A stretch of 43,307 nt of DNA from Anaerolineae bacterium (GTDB lineage: Bacteria; Chloroflexota; Anaerolineae; DTLA01), in NCBI GenBank assembly GCA_029907165.1, contig JARYMK010000005.1, positions 1-43,307 on the forward strand, given 5' to 3'. This document shows positions 27,445-36,827 of this stretch, in pieces; the first letter of the stretch is position 1, and each line of letters starts with the position of its first letter. Below the pieces are notes generated by a model. That model was not told the origin of the DNA and ran no database searches. It saw only the letters and a list, made by a program, of their open reading frames with translations. The translations under genes were made by a program, and so were the position numbers.

Positions 27445-28748
27445 GAGACCTCCTTCATCTCGGCTGTTGCGGCCACTGCCGCTGCCTTGGCCCACTCCTT
27501 GCGCACCATGTACACACTCAACCCTGCCATCGCCAGCACGATCACGGCGATGGTAATCAGAACTTGCTGGATGCCCCAGATGTCGGCCAGCCCTCCCGTC
27601 GCTGGCATGGGCAGCGTGGAAGCCGCGTTCGCCAGCACGATCTGCGTGGAGATCACCCGCCCCCGCATGTAGGGCGCGGGCCGCTCTTGCAGAATCGTGC
27701 GCGCCGGAATCATGGTCAGCGCGAACCCGAAGCCCGCCAGGGCCACGGTCAGGGCCAGGCCGAACAGGTGCAGGCCCTTGAGCATCGTGAGCAGCGAGAA
27801 TCCCAGCAGCCCTGCCCCGAATAGCGTGAGCCCCAGCGCCGACCACGCCTGCCGCGACATGCGAAGCCCGTGGCGGCTGGAGATGAACATCAGGCCGCCC
27901 ACGAAGCCAAGCCCCGCCGGCAGTGCCGCATACGCCACATCGGCCACGTGCTTGCCCAGGATGCGGTTGGCGAAGCCTGGTGCCAGTGTGGACACCGCCA
28001 GCACCGCCGTCGCCGCCAGCACCATCTGGATCACCGCCAGCCAGACGAAGCGGTCGCTGGCGATGTACGCCCACCCCTGCTTCAAATCTGCCAGCGCGGA
28101 CACGAACCCGTTCTTGACCGTCGGCTTGGTCGGGTCAAACTCCGAACCGCCCCGCGGCAGGCCCACAATGGCCAGCCACGACAGCAGGTACAAGACTGTG
28201 CTCACGACGCCCACCAGCCACGCCCCGCCGAGTTTCAGCAGAATCGGCGCGATGAGGATTACGCCCGTGCCCTGGGAAACCACCGACGACAGGTTGAACA
28301 GCGAATTCGCGCCCATCAACTGCTCAGCCGTCACGTAGCGCGGGATCGCCGACGCCTCCGCAGAAATCACAAACTGCGCCAGCGCCGACAGCAGGAAATT
28401 GCAGATGTACACCACCCAAAGCAGCGAGGTGGTGTGGGGAGCGAAGTACATCGCCAGCGCAAACCCAATGCCGATGGGAACCCGCAGGATGCAGCCCCAC
28501 TTGATGACCGCGATGCGGTCGTGGCGGTCCACATACGGCCCGGCGATCAGCCCGAAGATGAACCCGGGCAGCGTGCTGGAGAAAATCATCAAGCCCACTT
28601 TGGTACTGGAATGGGTGATTTCCTCCACCAGCGCCATGGAGGCGAAGTACAGGGCGAAGTTTCCCACGAGCGCCGTGAACTGCGAGAGGCACAGTCCTCG
28701 GACACAGGAATTCGCCAGCAGGTGTCTCGGTGCAGCGTATTCTTTCAA
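27441..28748 (-). CDS. MFS transporter
   Basis: 12-TM-like hydrophobic profile; PGFIFGLIAGPYVDRHDR motif. Confidence 0.88.
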   Translation of the reverse strand: MKEYAAPRHLLANSCVRGLCLSQFTALVGNFALYFASMALVEEITHSSTKVGLMIFSSTLPGFIFGLIAGPYVDRHDRIAVIKWGCILRVPIGIGFALAMYFAPHTTSLLWVVYICNFLLSALAQFVISAEASAIPRYVTAEQLMGANSLFNLSSVVSQGTGVILIAPILLKLGGAWLVGVVSTVLYLLSWLAIVGLPRGGSEFDPTKPTVKNGFVSALADLKQGWAYIASDRFVWLAVIQMVLAATAVLAVSTLAPGFANRILGKHVADVAYAALPAGLGFVGGLMFISSRHGLRMSRQAWSALGLTLFGAGLLGFSLLTMLKGLHLFGLALTVALAGFGFALTMIPARTILQERPAPYMRGRVISTQIVLANAASTLPMPATGGLADIWGIQQVLITIAVIVLAMAGLSVYMVRKEWAKAAAVAATAEMKEVS

Positions 28749-28853
28749 TGCTTCCTCTCACAACATGGACTTTGGCGGATGGCAGCGCCGTCGTGTCGCT
28801 CCGCGCCGACGACGCGCCTGTGGCCCCCAGCGCCCCCTAGAGCGCCTATTTTA

Positions 28854-31709
28854 TCACCGGACGGCTATCTTTGCCAACAAGACCCTGTCGCCCGTCAGTT
28901 TCCCCTCGGCGCTGAAGACCGGCAGCCGCGGGAACGTCGGGTCGGCTGCGTCGTACAGGCCCACTTCAATCCAGTATTCCCCTGGCGGCGTGTCGGGCTT
29001 GACGTGCAGCGTATACTCGTCAGTGATATACTCGCCCGGTAGCCAGCCGGTTGTGGGCCGCGCGCCCCCTTGCGGAATGCTGTCCTGCTGCGCCCAGATT
29101 CGGTTCTCGGTGTCCATCAAGTGCACGAACACGGTGTACGACTTGGGCATCTCTTCCAGCGCCAGCCAGTGCAGCGTAACCTTCAGCGAATCGCCCGGCG
29201 AAACCGTCGTCGCCCCCATGTCCGCGCCGTACAGTTCCGCCGCCGAGCCAAACTGCGCCCCGACCCTCATCCCCACCTGCGGCGGCGTGAATACCCGCAC
29301 CGGCCCGCTCACCTGCACCTCGGCGATGGCCAGCGAGTCGCCGACCACCGCTCCACTCAGTCGGTCGCGCAGCGCCACCTTCACCACATACGCGCCCGGC
29401 GAGGCCGCCGCCGGAACGGGAAGCCTGGCCACCCACCGCACGAGACGCCCCGCGCCCCACGCCGACGTAGGGTACTGGGACGTGCCCAGGCGCTGGGCCT
29501 TCTCCGCGACGACAACCCCATTGCTGCCCACCAGCATGAGCACGCCGTCGTAGTCGGCCCGCACCGTGCCCGCTGCCTGCCAGTACCCGACCACCGACAC
29601 CGTCTCGCCGGGCGACGCCTGCTCTCGGTCAACCTGCCAGGCGGCCAGGCCCAGGTTGCCGTCCAGCATCACCGGGGTGCGCCCGTTGGGAAGGTCGGTC
29701 GCCTCTGCCGGTTGCAGCGTGCGAACGGGCACCGGCCCAATACGCCCCGATTGTCCCTGCGGCGCTCCCGCCGCGTCCAGCACATCCAGCCGCTCCTTGG
29801 TCTTCTCGTCATACACCACCACTTCCAGGTAGTAGTCCCCTGGCGGCGTCCCGGGCAGCGCCGGCACGAGATTGCTCCCAAACACAGGCTCTCCCGGTCG
29901 CCAGCGGCTTGTGGGAAAGTAGTACCCGGCGGGTCGGCGGTCCAATGAACCCCAGAACTCCCCATCGGCATCCAACAGGCGCAGCGATACCGAAAAGTCG
30001 CGGTCCAGGGGCTGCAGCGCCCGCCAGTACAGCAGCAGGTAGTCGGCCACGCCCATGGAGAAGCCCAGCAACTCCACGCGGTTCCCGAAGTTCAGGCGCT
30101 GCGGATGCTGAACCCGCGGCTCGCTGGAGAAGCGCGCGCCCGGCTTCAAGGCCCAGTGCACGTAGCGCACGCCCCAGAACTGCGGCCCCGACGGCAGGCG
30201 CGACCCTTCCTCGTTGAGCATCATGGTCAGAATGCCGTTGGGGTCGGCGATATGGTCCTGCCAGAACACCACCCATACGCCGTCCTTGCCCGCCAGGATG
30301 CGGTTCAGGTCATCGGCCACGCGGTACGTCAGCACGTTATCCACGTCCAGGATGAGGTCGTTGGGGAGTGGGTGCCAGTTGTCGGGGCCGAAGTAGTACT
30401 GGAACACGGGGAAGAAATGCCCCGCGCACAGGATGACCGTCTCGTTGGGGCCGATGTGCTCCTTTATGTATCGCGCCACGTTGCGAAAGTCGTCCCGCTG
30501 GAAGCGTGGGTCAAAGTAATCGTTGTAGTTCGCATAGGCGAACACGCCTAGCGCGAACAGCAGCACCGCGACCCCAACGCCCCGCGCCGCCGCCCGCGCC
30601 CAGCGTACACGAATGCGCTGCCCGCCCAGCAGGACAGCAAGCCCGCCGCCCAGGATAAGGAACAAACCAGGCGAGGCGAACAGAAGGTGTCGTGCCTCAA
30701 ACTTGGGCCGGTTCAGGAACAGCGCGATAAACAGTCCCACGGGCAAGGTCGTGTACAGCGCCGGGAACAGAAGCGCGAACCAGCGCGGCAGCGGCGCTTC
30801 CCCCAGCGGGCCGGAACGCCGCAGTGCCTTCACCAGGAGCGCCACCGCTGCCACAATAGAGATGGCGACGAACCCTGGCAGCAGCGCATCTGCCGTCTGG
30901 CTGAACACCGTCTCGCCCGTCCAGTAGGACAGGAACGCCCGCCGCACAACCCCGCCGATGCCCAGCGTCCCGCTCCAGTAGCCCCGGTACATGCCGAGGT
31001 TCCTCACCGCAAGCAGAATCCAGGGCACGTGCAGGAGCGCGAACGTCCCAGCGACCGCAAGCCCCTCTGCCAGCACCTTCGGACGCCGAATCCACGCCGA
31101 CCAGCCGGCCAGGAATGCCAACGCGAAGAAGGCGAGCAGCAACACGCCGGTCGTGTGCGAGAGGCTCGCGCCCGCAGCGGCGAATAGCAGCCCCACCCAG
31201 TGTAACCGGCGGTGTTTGTCGTCCGTCAGCACCTTGAGCAGGAACCACGCCGCGACAACGCCGAAGAACGTCAGCAGGGCGTAGGTGCGGGCCTCCTGAG
31301 AGTACCAGATGTACATGGGCGACGCTGCCACCAGCCCAGCGGCGAGACAACCCGCGAGGCGACCGAAGAGCATCCTGCCCACGGCGTACATGGCGGGGAT
31401 GGTCAGCGTGCCCACAAGCGCGGAGAGCGAACGCGCGGCGGTCTCGCTTGTGCCGAACACGCGCAGCCAAAAGTGCAGCAGATAGTAGTACAGCGGCGGA
31501 GCCACGTCGCGGGCGGTCCAGGCCGTGGCCTCGCGCAGGGACATGGTGGCCAGATGGACGCTGAACCCCTCGTCGTACCAGAGGCTATGCATTCCCAGAT
31601 GGAACGCTCGGAGGGCCGCGCCCGCCAGCGTCAGCAGCGCGACTGCAGCGGTCCATGTATTCACCCTGCCAAGCCGATTCCTGACGCTCATCCAAGCCTG
31701 CGCAAGCAT
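28854..31709 (-). CDS. GT39/ArnT-like membrane glycosyltransferase with tandem C-terminal beta-sandwich modules
   Basis: RAFHLGMHSLWYDEGFSV...DVAPPLYYYLLHFW; at least three C-terminal repeat modules. Confidence 0.82.
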   Translation of the reverse strand: MLAQAWMSVRNRLGRVNTWTAAVALLTLAGAALRAFHLGMHSLWYDEGFSVHLATMSLREATAWTARDVAPPLYYYLLHFWLRVFGTSETAARSLSALVGTLTIPAMYAVGRMLFGRLAGCLAAGLVAASPMYIWYSQEARTYALLTFFGVVAAWFLLKVLTDDKHRRLHWVGLLFAAAGASLSHTTGVLLLAFFALAFLAGWSAWIRRPKVLAEGLAVAGTFALLHVPWILLAVRNLGMYRGYWSGTLGIGGVVRRAFLSYWTGETVFSQTADALLPGFVAISIVAAVALLVKALRRSGPLGEAPLPRWFALLFPALYTTLPVGLFIALFLNRPKFEARHLLFASPGLFLILGGGLAVLLGGQRIRVRWARAAARGVGVAVLLFALGVFAYANYNDYFDPRFQRDDFRNVARYIKEHIGPNETVILCAGHFFPVFQYYFGPDNWHPLPNDLILDVDNVLTYRVADDLNRILAGKDGVWVVFWQDHIADPNGILTMMLNEEGSRLPSGPQFWGVRYVHWALKPGARFSSEPRVQHPQRLNFGNRVELLGFSMGVADYLLLYWRALQPLDRDFSVSLRLLDADGEFWGSLDRRPAGYYFPTSRWRPGEPVFGSNLVPALPGTPPGDYYLEVVVYDEKTKERLDVLDAAGAPQGQSGRIGPVPVRTLQPAEATDLPNGRTPVMLDGNLGLAAWQVDREQASPGETVSVVGYWQAAGTVRADYDGVLMLVGSNGVVVAEKAQRLGTSQYPTSAWGAGRLVRWVARLPVPAAASPGAYVVKVALRDRLSGAVVGDSLAIAEVQVSGPVRVFTPPQVGMRVGAQFGSAAELYGADMGATTVSPGDSLKVTLHWLALEEMPKSYTVFVHLMDTENRIWAQQDSIPQGGARPTTGWLPGEYITDEYTLHVKPDTPPGEYWIEVGLYDAADPTFPRLPVFSAEGKLTGDRVLLAKIAVR

Positions 31710-31841
31710 ACCGCGTATGATATCACAGGCGCACGGGCTGACAAAATCGCCCGTGTATCTTCGCTCAAAATGTCGCCGTGCATCAGCCGTCGGTGCTGGC
31801 CGATCGTGCATATCAGGCGAAACCCCAGTCGGCCGGTCGCG

Positions 31842-32615
31842 TCATCCACGCTGCCCGTTCGCGGGTTTGGCTTCGCTCGCGTCTGTGCCGTTCCCGCGAC
31901 GTGGCTCCAGCGCCGCGATGAACACCTCGCCGAACAGCGTTTCCTGGTACGCCTCCACCAGTTGCCGCTTGATCATCTCCAGGACGGCGAGGAACGTTAC
32001 GATGATCTCCATGCGGTTGCGCGCCTGGCGGATGAGATGGCGGAAGGACACCCGCCCGCGCCGCGCCAGCCGCTCCTGGATGTACGCAATCTTCTCGTCC
32101 ACCGTGATGAGGAGCGGCGCGACCACATCGTTGACCGGCGGCGCGGGCGGGGCCACGGCCAGCGCCTCGCGGACGGCCTGCACGAGGGCGTCCAGCGTAA
32201 CGCCCTCCAGGTCCAGCGTCTTGGGCAAATCCACAGGCGGCGCGACCCGCACGAACGCGCGGTTCCCCTGCTCCTCCAGCGCGCGCAGGAACTCGGCGGC
32301 CCGCTTGAACTGGCGGTACAGCAGCAACTGCCGCACCAGGTCGTCGCCCATGTCTTCCTCCTCTTCCTCTGTCGCGATCACCTGCGGCAACAACACCGTG
32401 GACTTGATGTAAATCAGCTTGGCCGCCACCACCAGGAAATCGGCGAGGTGGTCGGGATTGATGGTCTCGGTGTGGGCGATGTAGTCCAGGTACTGCTGCG
32501 TAACCTGGGCTAGCGACACCTTCGTGATGTCCAGTTGTTGCTCTTCAATCAGGTGGAGCAAGAGGTCCAGCGGCCCCTCAAACACAGGCAGTTGGACCTG
32601 GTAGCCGTCCGACAT
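31842..32615 (-). CDS. scpA: Segregation and condensation protein A
   Basis: YQVQLPVFEGPLDLLLHLIEEQQLDITKVSLAQVTQQYLDYI; ADFLVVAAKLIYIKSTVLLP. Confidence 0.95.
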   Translation of the reverse strand: MSDGYQVQLPVFEGPLDLLLHLIEEQQLDITKVSLAQVTQQYLDYIAHTETINPDHLADFLVVAAKLIYIKSTVLLPQVIATEEEEEDMGDDLVRQLLLYRQFKRAAEFLRALEEQGNRAFVRVAPPVDLPKTLDLEGVTLDALVQAVREALAVAPPAPPVNDVVAPLLITVDEKIAYIQERLARRGRVSFRHLIRQARNRMEIIVTFLAVLEMIKRQLVEAYQETLFGEVFIAALEPRRGNGTDASEAKPANGQRG

Positions 32616-32625
32616 GGGATGCTCC

Positions 32626-32655
32626 TTGCCAGAAGATGACGTCGTGTATTATACT
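32626..32655 (+). promoter_or_regulatory. Probable promoter of the DUF4870 gene
   Basis: TTGCCA, 18 bp, TATACT. Confidence 0.5.
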
Positions 32656-32749
32656 TGCAATGACCGTCCGCGCACAATGAACCGGCGGGCGCCGGCTCAT
32701 GTAGGTATCCGTGAGGTAGACTTCACCACGGTTCAAGAGGAAGGAGAGC

Positions 32750-33250
32750 ATGATGGAAGGCATTTCGCAAACCCCGGCAGCGGGAACGACCCCACCCGCA
32801 TCTTCGGGCGATGACCGCGCATGGGCCGCCATCGCCCACGCCAGCGCCCTCGTTACGGTGCTGTTCGGCGTTCTGACCGGCGGCGCGCTGTGCCTGGTCG
32901 GCCCGATTGTCCCGCTGGTCATCTGGCTGGTGTTCCGCGAGAAATCCAAGTTCGTCGCCCGTCATGCCTTGCAAGCCACCATATTCCAGGCACTGGTTGT
33001 GATTGCGACCATTGCCATCGGTATCCTGGGCCTGGTGCTGGTCGTGGCTGCGTGGGTCGGCGCGTCGGTGCTCATGGCCGCCGTGGTGGGCATCTGTCTC
33101 ATCCCCATCGCGCTGGCGTTGACGCTCCTGTGGGGCGTGGTAACGCTGGGGCTACCCGTCGCGGCGCTGGTGTACGCCTGCTACGGCGCGTATGAGGTGG
33201 CCGAGGGGCGCGACTTCCGCTACTGGCTGGTAGGCAACTGGGTGGACTGA
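32750..33250 (+). CDS. DUF4870 domain-containing membrane protein
   Basis: RAWAAIAHASALVTVLFGVLTGG...FVARHALQATIFQ. Confidence 0.82.
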   Translation: MMEGISQTPAAGTTPPASSGDDRAWAAIAHASALVTVLFGVLTGGALCLVGPIVPLVIWLVFREKSKFVARHALQATIFQALVVIATIAIGILGLVLVVAAWVGASVLMAAVVGICLIPIALALTLLWGVVTLGLPVAALVYACYGAYEVAEGRDFRYWLVGNWVD

Positions 33251-33276
33251 ACTCCGCGCGCCCTTCGTCTGCGCTG

Positions 33277-33307
33277 ACAAAGCCGTCGGCCTCACCGGCG
33301 GCTTTGT
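33277..33307. terminator. Hairpin terminator after the DUF4870 gene
   Basis: acaaagccg ... cggctttgt. Confidence 0.65.
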
Positions 33308-33346
33308 GTTTCCGCCCCACATGTTTATAATACCGATACATCGGTA
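33304..33346 (+). promoter_or_regulatory. Probable aspS promoter with palindrome overlapping the -10 box
   Basis: TTGTGT, 16 bp, TATAAT (33326-33331); taccgat-ac-atcggta palindrome at 33331-33346. Confidence 0.6.
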
Positions 33347-33352
33347 ATGTGC

Positions 33353-33427
33353 TCACCGCAAAGGCTGCGGAGAACGCAGATGCCATTCCCGTTTTCTTCT
33401 CTGCGGTCTCTGTGCGCTCTGCGGTGA
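33353..33427. repeat. CACCGCAGAG-family palindromic repeat, copy B (5' leader of aspS)
   Basis: tcaccgcaaaggctgcggagaacgcaga ... tctgcggtctctgtgcgctctgcggtga. Confidence 0.8.
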
Positions 33428-33442
33428 AAGAGGGAGAAGCGT

Positions 33443-35203
33443 ATGCTGCGCACTCACACTTGCGGCGAAATCCGCATCGGCGACGTGGGCAAGACCGTAA
33501 CGCTGGCAGGCTGGGTACACCGCTGGCGCGACCACGGCGGGCTGACATTCCTGGACCTGCGCGACCGCTACGGCATTACGCAGGTCGTGTTTGACCCGTC
33601 GGTGTCTGCCGAGGCCCACGAAATCGGCTCGCGCGCGCGGAGCGAGTACGTCCTGCAGGTTACCGGAACCGTCCAGAAGCGCGTCAGGCCTAATCCGAAC
33701 CTGGCCACTGGCGAGGTGGAAGTTCTGGCAACGCACGCGGTACTGCTCAACGAGGCCAAAACGCCGCCCTTCTACATCACCGAGGACCGCGAGGGCGACG
33801 AGGCCGCCCGCCTGCGCTACCGCTACCTGGACCTGCGCCGCGAGCGGATGAAACGCAACATCATCCTGCGCCACCGCGTCGTGAAATTCATGCGCGACTA
33901 CCTGGACGCGCGCGGCTTCGTGGAGATTGAGACGCCCATCCTCATCAAGAGCACGCCCGAGGGCGCGCGCGACTACGTCGTCCCCAGCCGCCTGTACCCG
34001 GGCAAGTTCTACGCCCTGCCCCAGTCGCCCCAGCAGTTGAAACAACTCCTGATGGTGGCGGGGTTTGACCGCTACTTCCAGATCGCCCGCTGCTTCCGCG
34101 ACGAAGACCAGCGCGCCGACCGCCAGCCCGAGTTCACGCAACTGGACCTGGAAATGAGTTTCGTGGAGCAGCAGGATATCCTAGACACCATAGAGGGGCT
34201 GTACACGGAGTTGGTGCGGACGGTTACGCCGCACTGGAAGATCATCTCGCCGTTCCCACGCCTGACCTACGACGAGGCCATGGCCCGCTACGGGACCGAC
34301 AAGCCCGACCTGCGCTTCGGCCTGCCGCTGACCGACCTGTCGGACCTAGCGGCAAAGTCCGGGTTTCGCGTGTTCCAGGAGACGCTGGCAGCGGGCGGTG
34401 CGGTCAAGGGCATCCGGGCACCGGGCTGCGCCGACCTCACGCGCAAGGAGATTGACGACTGGACCGAGCGCGCCAAGGCGCTGGGCGCGAAGGGCCTCGT
34501 GGCCATCGCCCACACCGCCGAGGGGTACAAGGGCGGCCCGGCCAAGTTCTTCTCGCCAGAGGAGTTGGACGCCTTCGCCGCGCGGCTGGACGCCCAGGTT
34601 GGCGATATGATGTTCATCGTGGCCGACGACGCGCACAAGGCCAACACGGTCCTCGGCGCGCTGCGCGTGGAACTGGGCCGCGCGCTCAGCCTGGCCGACC
34701 CCAACCTGCTGGCCTTCTGCTGGGTGGTGGACTTCCCGCTGGTGGAGTGGAACGAGGAGGAGGGGCGCTGGGACGCCGTGCACCATCCCTTCACCATGCC
34801 CAAGCAGGCGGACCTCCCCCTGCTGGACACCGACCCGGCCCGCGTTCGCGCCGACTGCTACGACCTCGTCTGCAACGGCTACGAACTGGCCAGCGGCAGT
34901 ATCCGCATCCACCGCCGCGACATCCAGGAGAAGGTGTTCGCGCTGCTGAACTACCCCAAGGAGGAGGCCCAGGCCCGCTTCGGCCACCTGCTGGAGGCTT
35001 TTGAGTATGGCGCGCCGCCGCACGGAGGCATCGCGCCGGGGGTGGATCGCCTGGTCATGATCTTGGCGGGCGAGCAGAGCATGTCGGAGGTCATCGCCTT
35101 CCCCAAGAACAGCCGCGCGATTGACCTGATGACGGGCGCGCCGTCGGAAATCACCGAGCAGCAGTTGCGGGAGTTGCACCTGCGGATTGTATACGACGAA
35201 TGA
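33443..35203 (+). CDS. aspS: Aspartate--tRNA ligase
   Basis: [84 protein letters not shown]. Confidence 0.98.
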   Translation: MLRTHTCGEIRIGDVGKTVTLAGWVHRWRDHGGLTFLDLRDRYGITQVVFDPSVSAEAHEIGSRARSEYVLQVTGTVQKRVRPNPNLATGEVEVLATHAVLLNEAKTPPFYITEDREGDEAARLRYRYLDLRRERMKRNIILRHRVVKFMRDYLDARGFVEIETPILIKSTPEGARDYVVPSRLYPGKFYALPQSPQQLKQLLMVAGFDRYFQIARCFRDEDQRADRQPEFTQLDLEMSFVEQQDILDTIEGLYTELVRTVTPHWKIISPFPRLTYDEAMARYGTDKPDLRFGLPLTDLSDLAAKSGFRVFQETLAAGGAVKGIRAPGCADLTRKEIDDWTERAKALGAKGLVAIAHTAEGYKGGPAKFFSPEELDAFAARLDAQVGDMMFIVADDAHKANTVLGALRVELGRALSLADPNLLAFCWVVDFPLVEWNEEEGRWDAVHHPFTMPKQADLPLLDTDPARVRADCYDLVCNGYELASGSIRIHRRDIQEKVFALLNYPKEEAQARFGHLLEAFEYGAPPHGGIAPGVDRLVMILAGEQSMSEVIAFPKNSRAIDLMTGAPSEITEQQLRELHLRIVYDE

Positions 35204-35260
35204 GGACGGGAAGCACACGCCGCGCGTCGGCACACTACGGTTACACACACGGAGGCAATC

Positions 35261-35500
35261 ATGTGCCTGGGCATCCCTGGTAAGGTTACGAGCGTGCAGG
35301 ACAACCCCATGGGCCTCAAGATGGGGACGGTGGAGTTCGGGGGCGTGGCCCGCGAGGTGTGCCTGGCCTACACCCCCGAAGCCCGACCCGGCGACTGGGT
35401 CATCGTCCACGCAGGGTTTGCCATCAGCCTGCTGGACGAAGAAGAGGCGCAGTTGACCCTGCAAGCCCTTGCCGAACTGGCCGCCAGCGAGGAGGAGTAG
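35261..35500 (+). CDS. hypC: HypC/HybG/HupF family hydrogenase maturation chaperone
   Basis: MCLGIPGKV...VEFGGVAREVCLAYTPEARPGDWVIVHAGFAISLLDEEEA. Confidence 0.92.
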   Translation: MCLGIPGKVTSVQDNPMGLKMGTVEFGGVAREVCLAYTPEARPGDWVIVHAGFAISLLDEEEAQLTLQALAELAASEEE

Positions 35501-35535
35501 CCTCGCCCGCCAGCCGCTGGCTGCCGACCGCTCGC

Positions 35536-36564
35536 CTACGGCACGATCACCGTCCGCGTGTCGCCCTTGAAGTGCTCCAGGTTGTCCATCACCTGATTGA
35601 TGGCGTCCGCGTCCAGCGGGACGGTGCGCGTAACCACGTGGGACAGGTCCAGGATTCCCCGCCGCGCGAACTCTATCAGCGTCGGCAGTTCCGACATCAG
35701 GTGATCGTCCGAGCCGATGATCTCCGCCTCGCGCCCGATGAGGTCAAAGTACGAGTCCACCTGAATTGGCTTGCGCGTGATGCCCACCAGCACGGCCCGC
35801 CCGAAGATCGCCAGCGACTTCACCGCCTGCTCCATCGTCTGCGGCAGGCCGATGACCTCCAGGGCCACGTCCACGCCGCGCCCGCCGGTCAGCCGCCGAA
35901 TCTCGGCCACGGGATCGCCCTTGCTGGCATCCACGGGAATCGCGCCGAACCGCTCGGCGAGGCGCAACTTGTCGGCGTTGATGTCCACGGCGTACACGTC
36001 CAGCGCACCGAAGGCCCGCGCGATCTGGATGGCCGACATGCCCAGCCCACCCGCGCCGAACACCGCAACCGTCTCCCCTGGCTGGAGCCGCGACTTGCGC
36101 AGCGCGTGGAACGACGTGGCCGACGAGCACATGAGCACAGCCCCGTGCTCAAACGGGACGTCCTCGGGCAGGCGCACCACGCTCCTCGCGGGGACGGCGA
36201 TGTACTCGGCGTATCCGCCATCGCGGTGCTTGCCGATCATCTTGCCCTGCACGCAGAACTGCTCATTCCCGCGGCTGCAGAAGGCGCACTCGCCGCAGGT
36301 TACCATGTAGTGGATGCAGACGCGGTCGCCCGCTTTGAAATTGGAGACCCCAGCGCCGACCTGCTCCACAACGCCCGCGACCTCGTGCCCAGGCGTTACG
36401 GGCAGTTGGGTTACGGGCGATGTGCCGGCGCGGTAGTGCACGTCCGAATGGCAGATGCCCGCGGCCTTGACCCGCACGAGCACGTCCCTGTCGCCGATGG
36501 CGGGAATAGGGATTTCCTGCAACTGAAGGGGCTTGCCGGTTTCAACCAAACGCACTGCTTTCAT
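35536..36564 (-). CDS. Zinc-dependent alcohol dehydrogenase (MDR family)
   Basis: AAGICHSDVHYRAG, PVTPGHEVAGVVEQVG, GECAFCSRGNEQFC and FGAGGLGMSAIQIA; start set at ATG 36564 with upstream RBS. Confidence 0.93.
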   Translation of the reverse strand: MKAVRLVETGKPLQLQEIPIPAIGDRDVLVRVKAAGICHSDVHYRAGTSPVTQLPVTPGHEVAGVVEQVGAGVSNFKAGDRVCIHYMVTCGECAFCSRGNEQFCVQGKMIGKHRDGGYAEYIAVPARSVVRLPEDVPFEHGAVLMCSSATSFHALRKSRLQPGETVAVFGAGGLGMSAIQIARAFGALDVYAVDINADKLRLAERFGAIPVDASKGDPVAEIRRLTGGRGVDVALEVIGLPQTMEQAVKSLAIFGRAVLVGITRKPIQVDSYFDLIGREAEIIGSDDHLMSELPTLIEFARRGILDLSHVVTRTVPLDADAINQVMDNLEHFKGDTRTVIVP

Positions 36565-36668
36565 GACGTCGTCCTCCCTGAAATAGCAACTATGTGCAGT
36601 ATGGCACAAAGACGAGCGCGTGTCAAAGCGACGCGGCTGGGCTTGATTGCTGGGCGCTTCTCGCAGAA

Positions 36669-36696
36669 TTGCGCCTCGCCCGGCCTGTGCTATACT
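36669..36696 (+). promoter_or_regulatory. Probable promoter of the WYL regulator gene
   Basis: TTGCGC, 16 bp, TATACT. Confidence 0.5.
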
Positions 36697-36725
36697 TTGC
36701 AGCAGTACGCTGCCAGAGGCATCTA

Positions 36726-36795
36726 TCACCGCAGAGAACACAGAGGTCGCAGAGATTTCCAGATATCTCTGCGGTCTCCGCGCGCTCTGCGGTGA
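36726..36795. repeat. CACCGCAGAG-family palindromic repeat, copy C (5' leader of WYL gene)
   Basis: 31-bp arms, 25/31 matching, at 36726-36756 and 36765-36795. Confidence 0.85.
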
Positions 36796-36827
36796 ATGCG
36801 GTTTCGTATGCGGTCGCAAGGAGGCAC

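Noticed and set aside
27445-28074. N-terminal 209 residues of the 609-aa minus ORF (26245-28074)
   Set aside because: Lies out of frame within the MFS gene; the real start is TTG 27444 with RBS and lipoprotein signal
35359-36795. 478-aa plus-strand ORF opposite the alcohol dehydrogenase
   Set aside because: Antisense shadow; composition is typical of spurious frames
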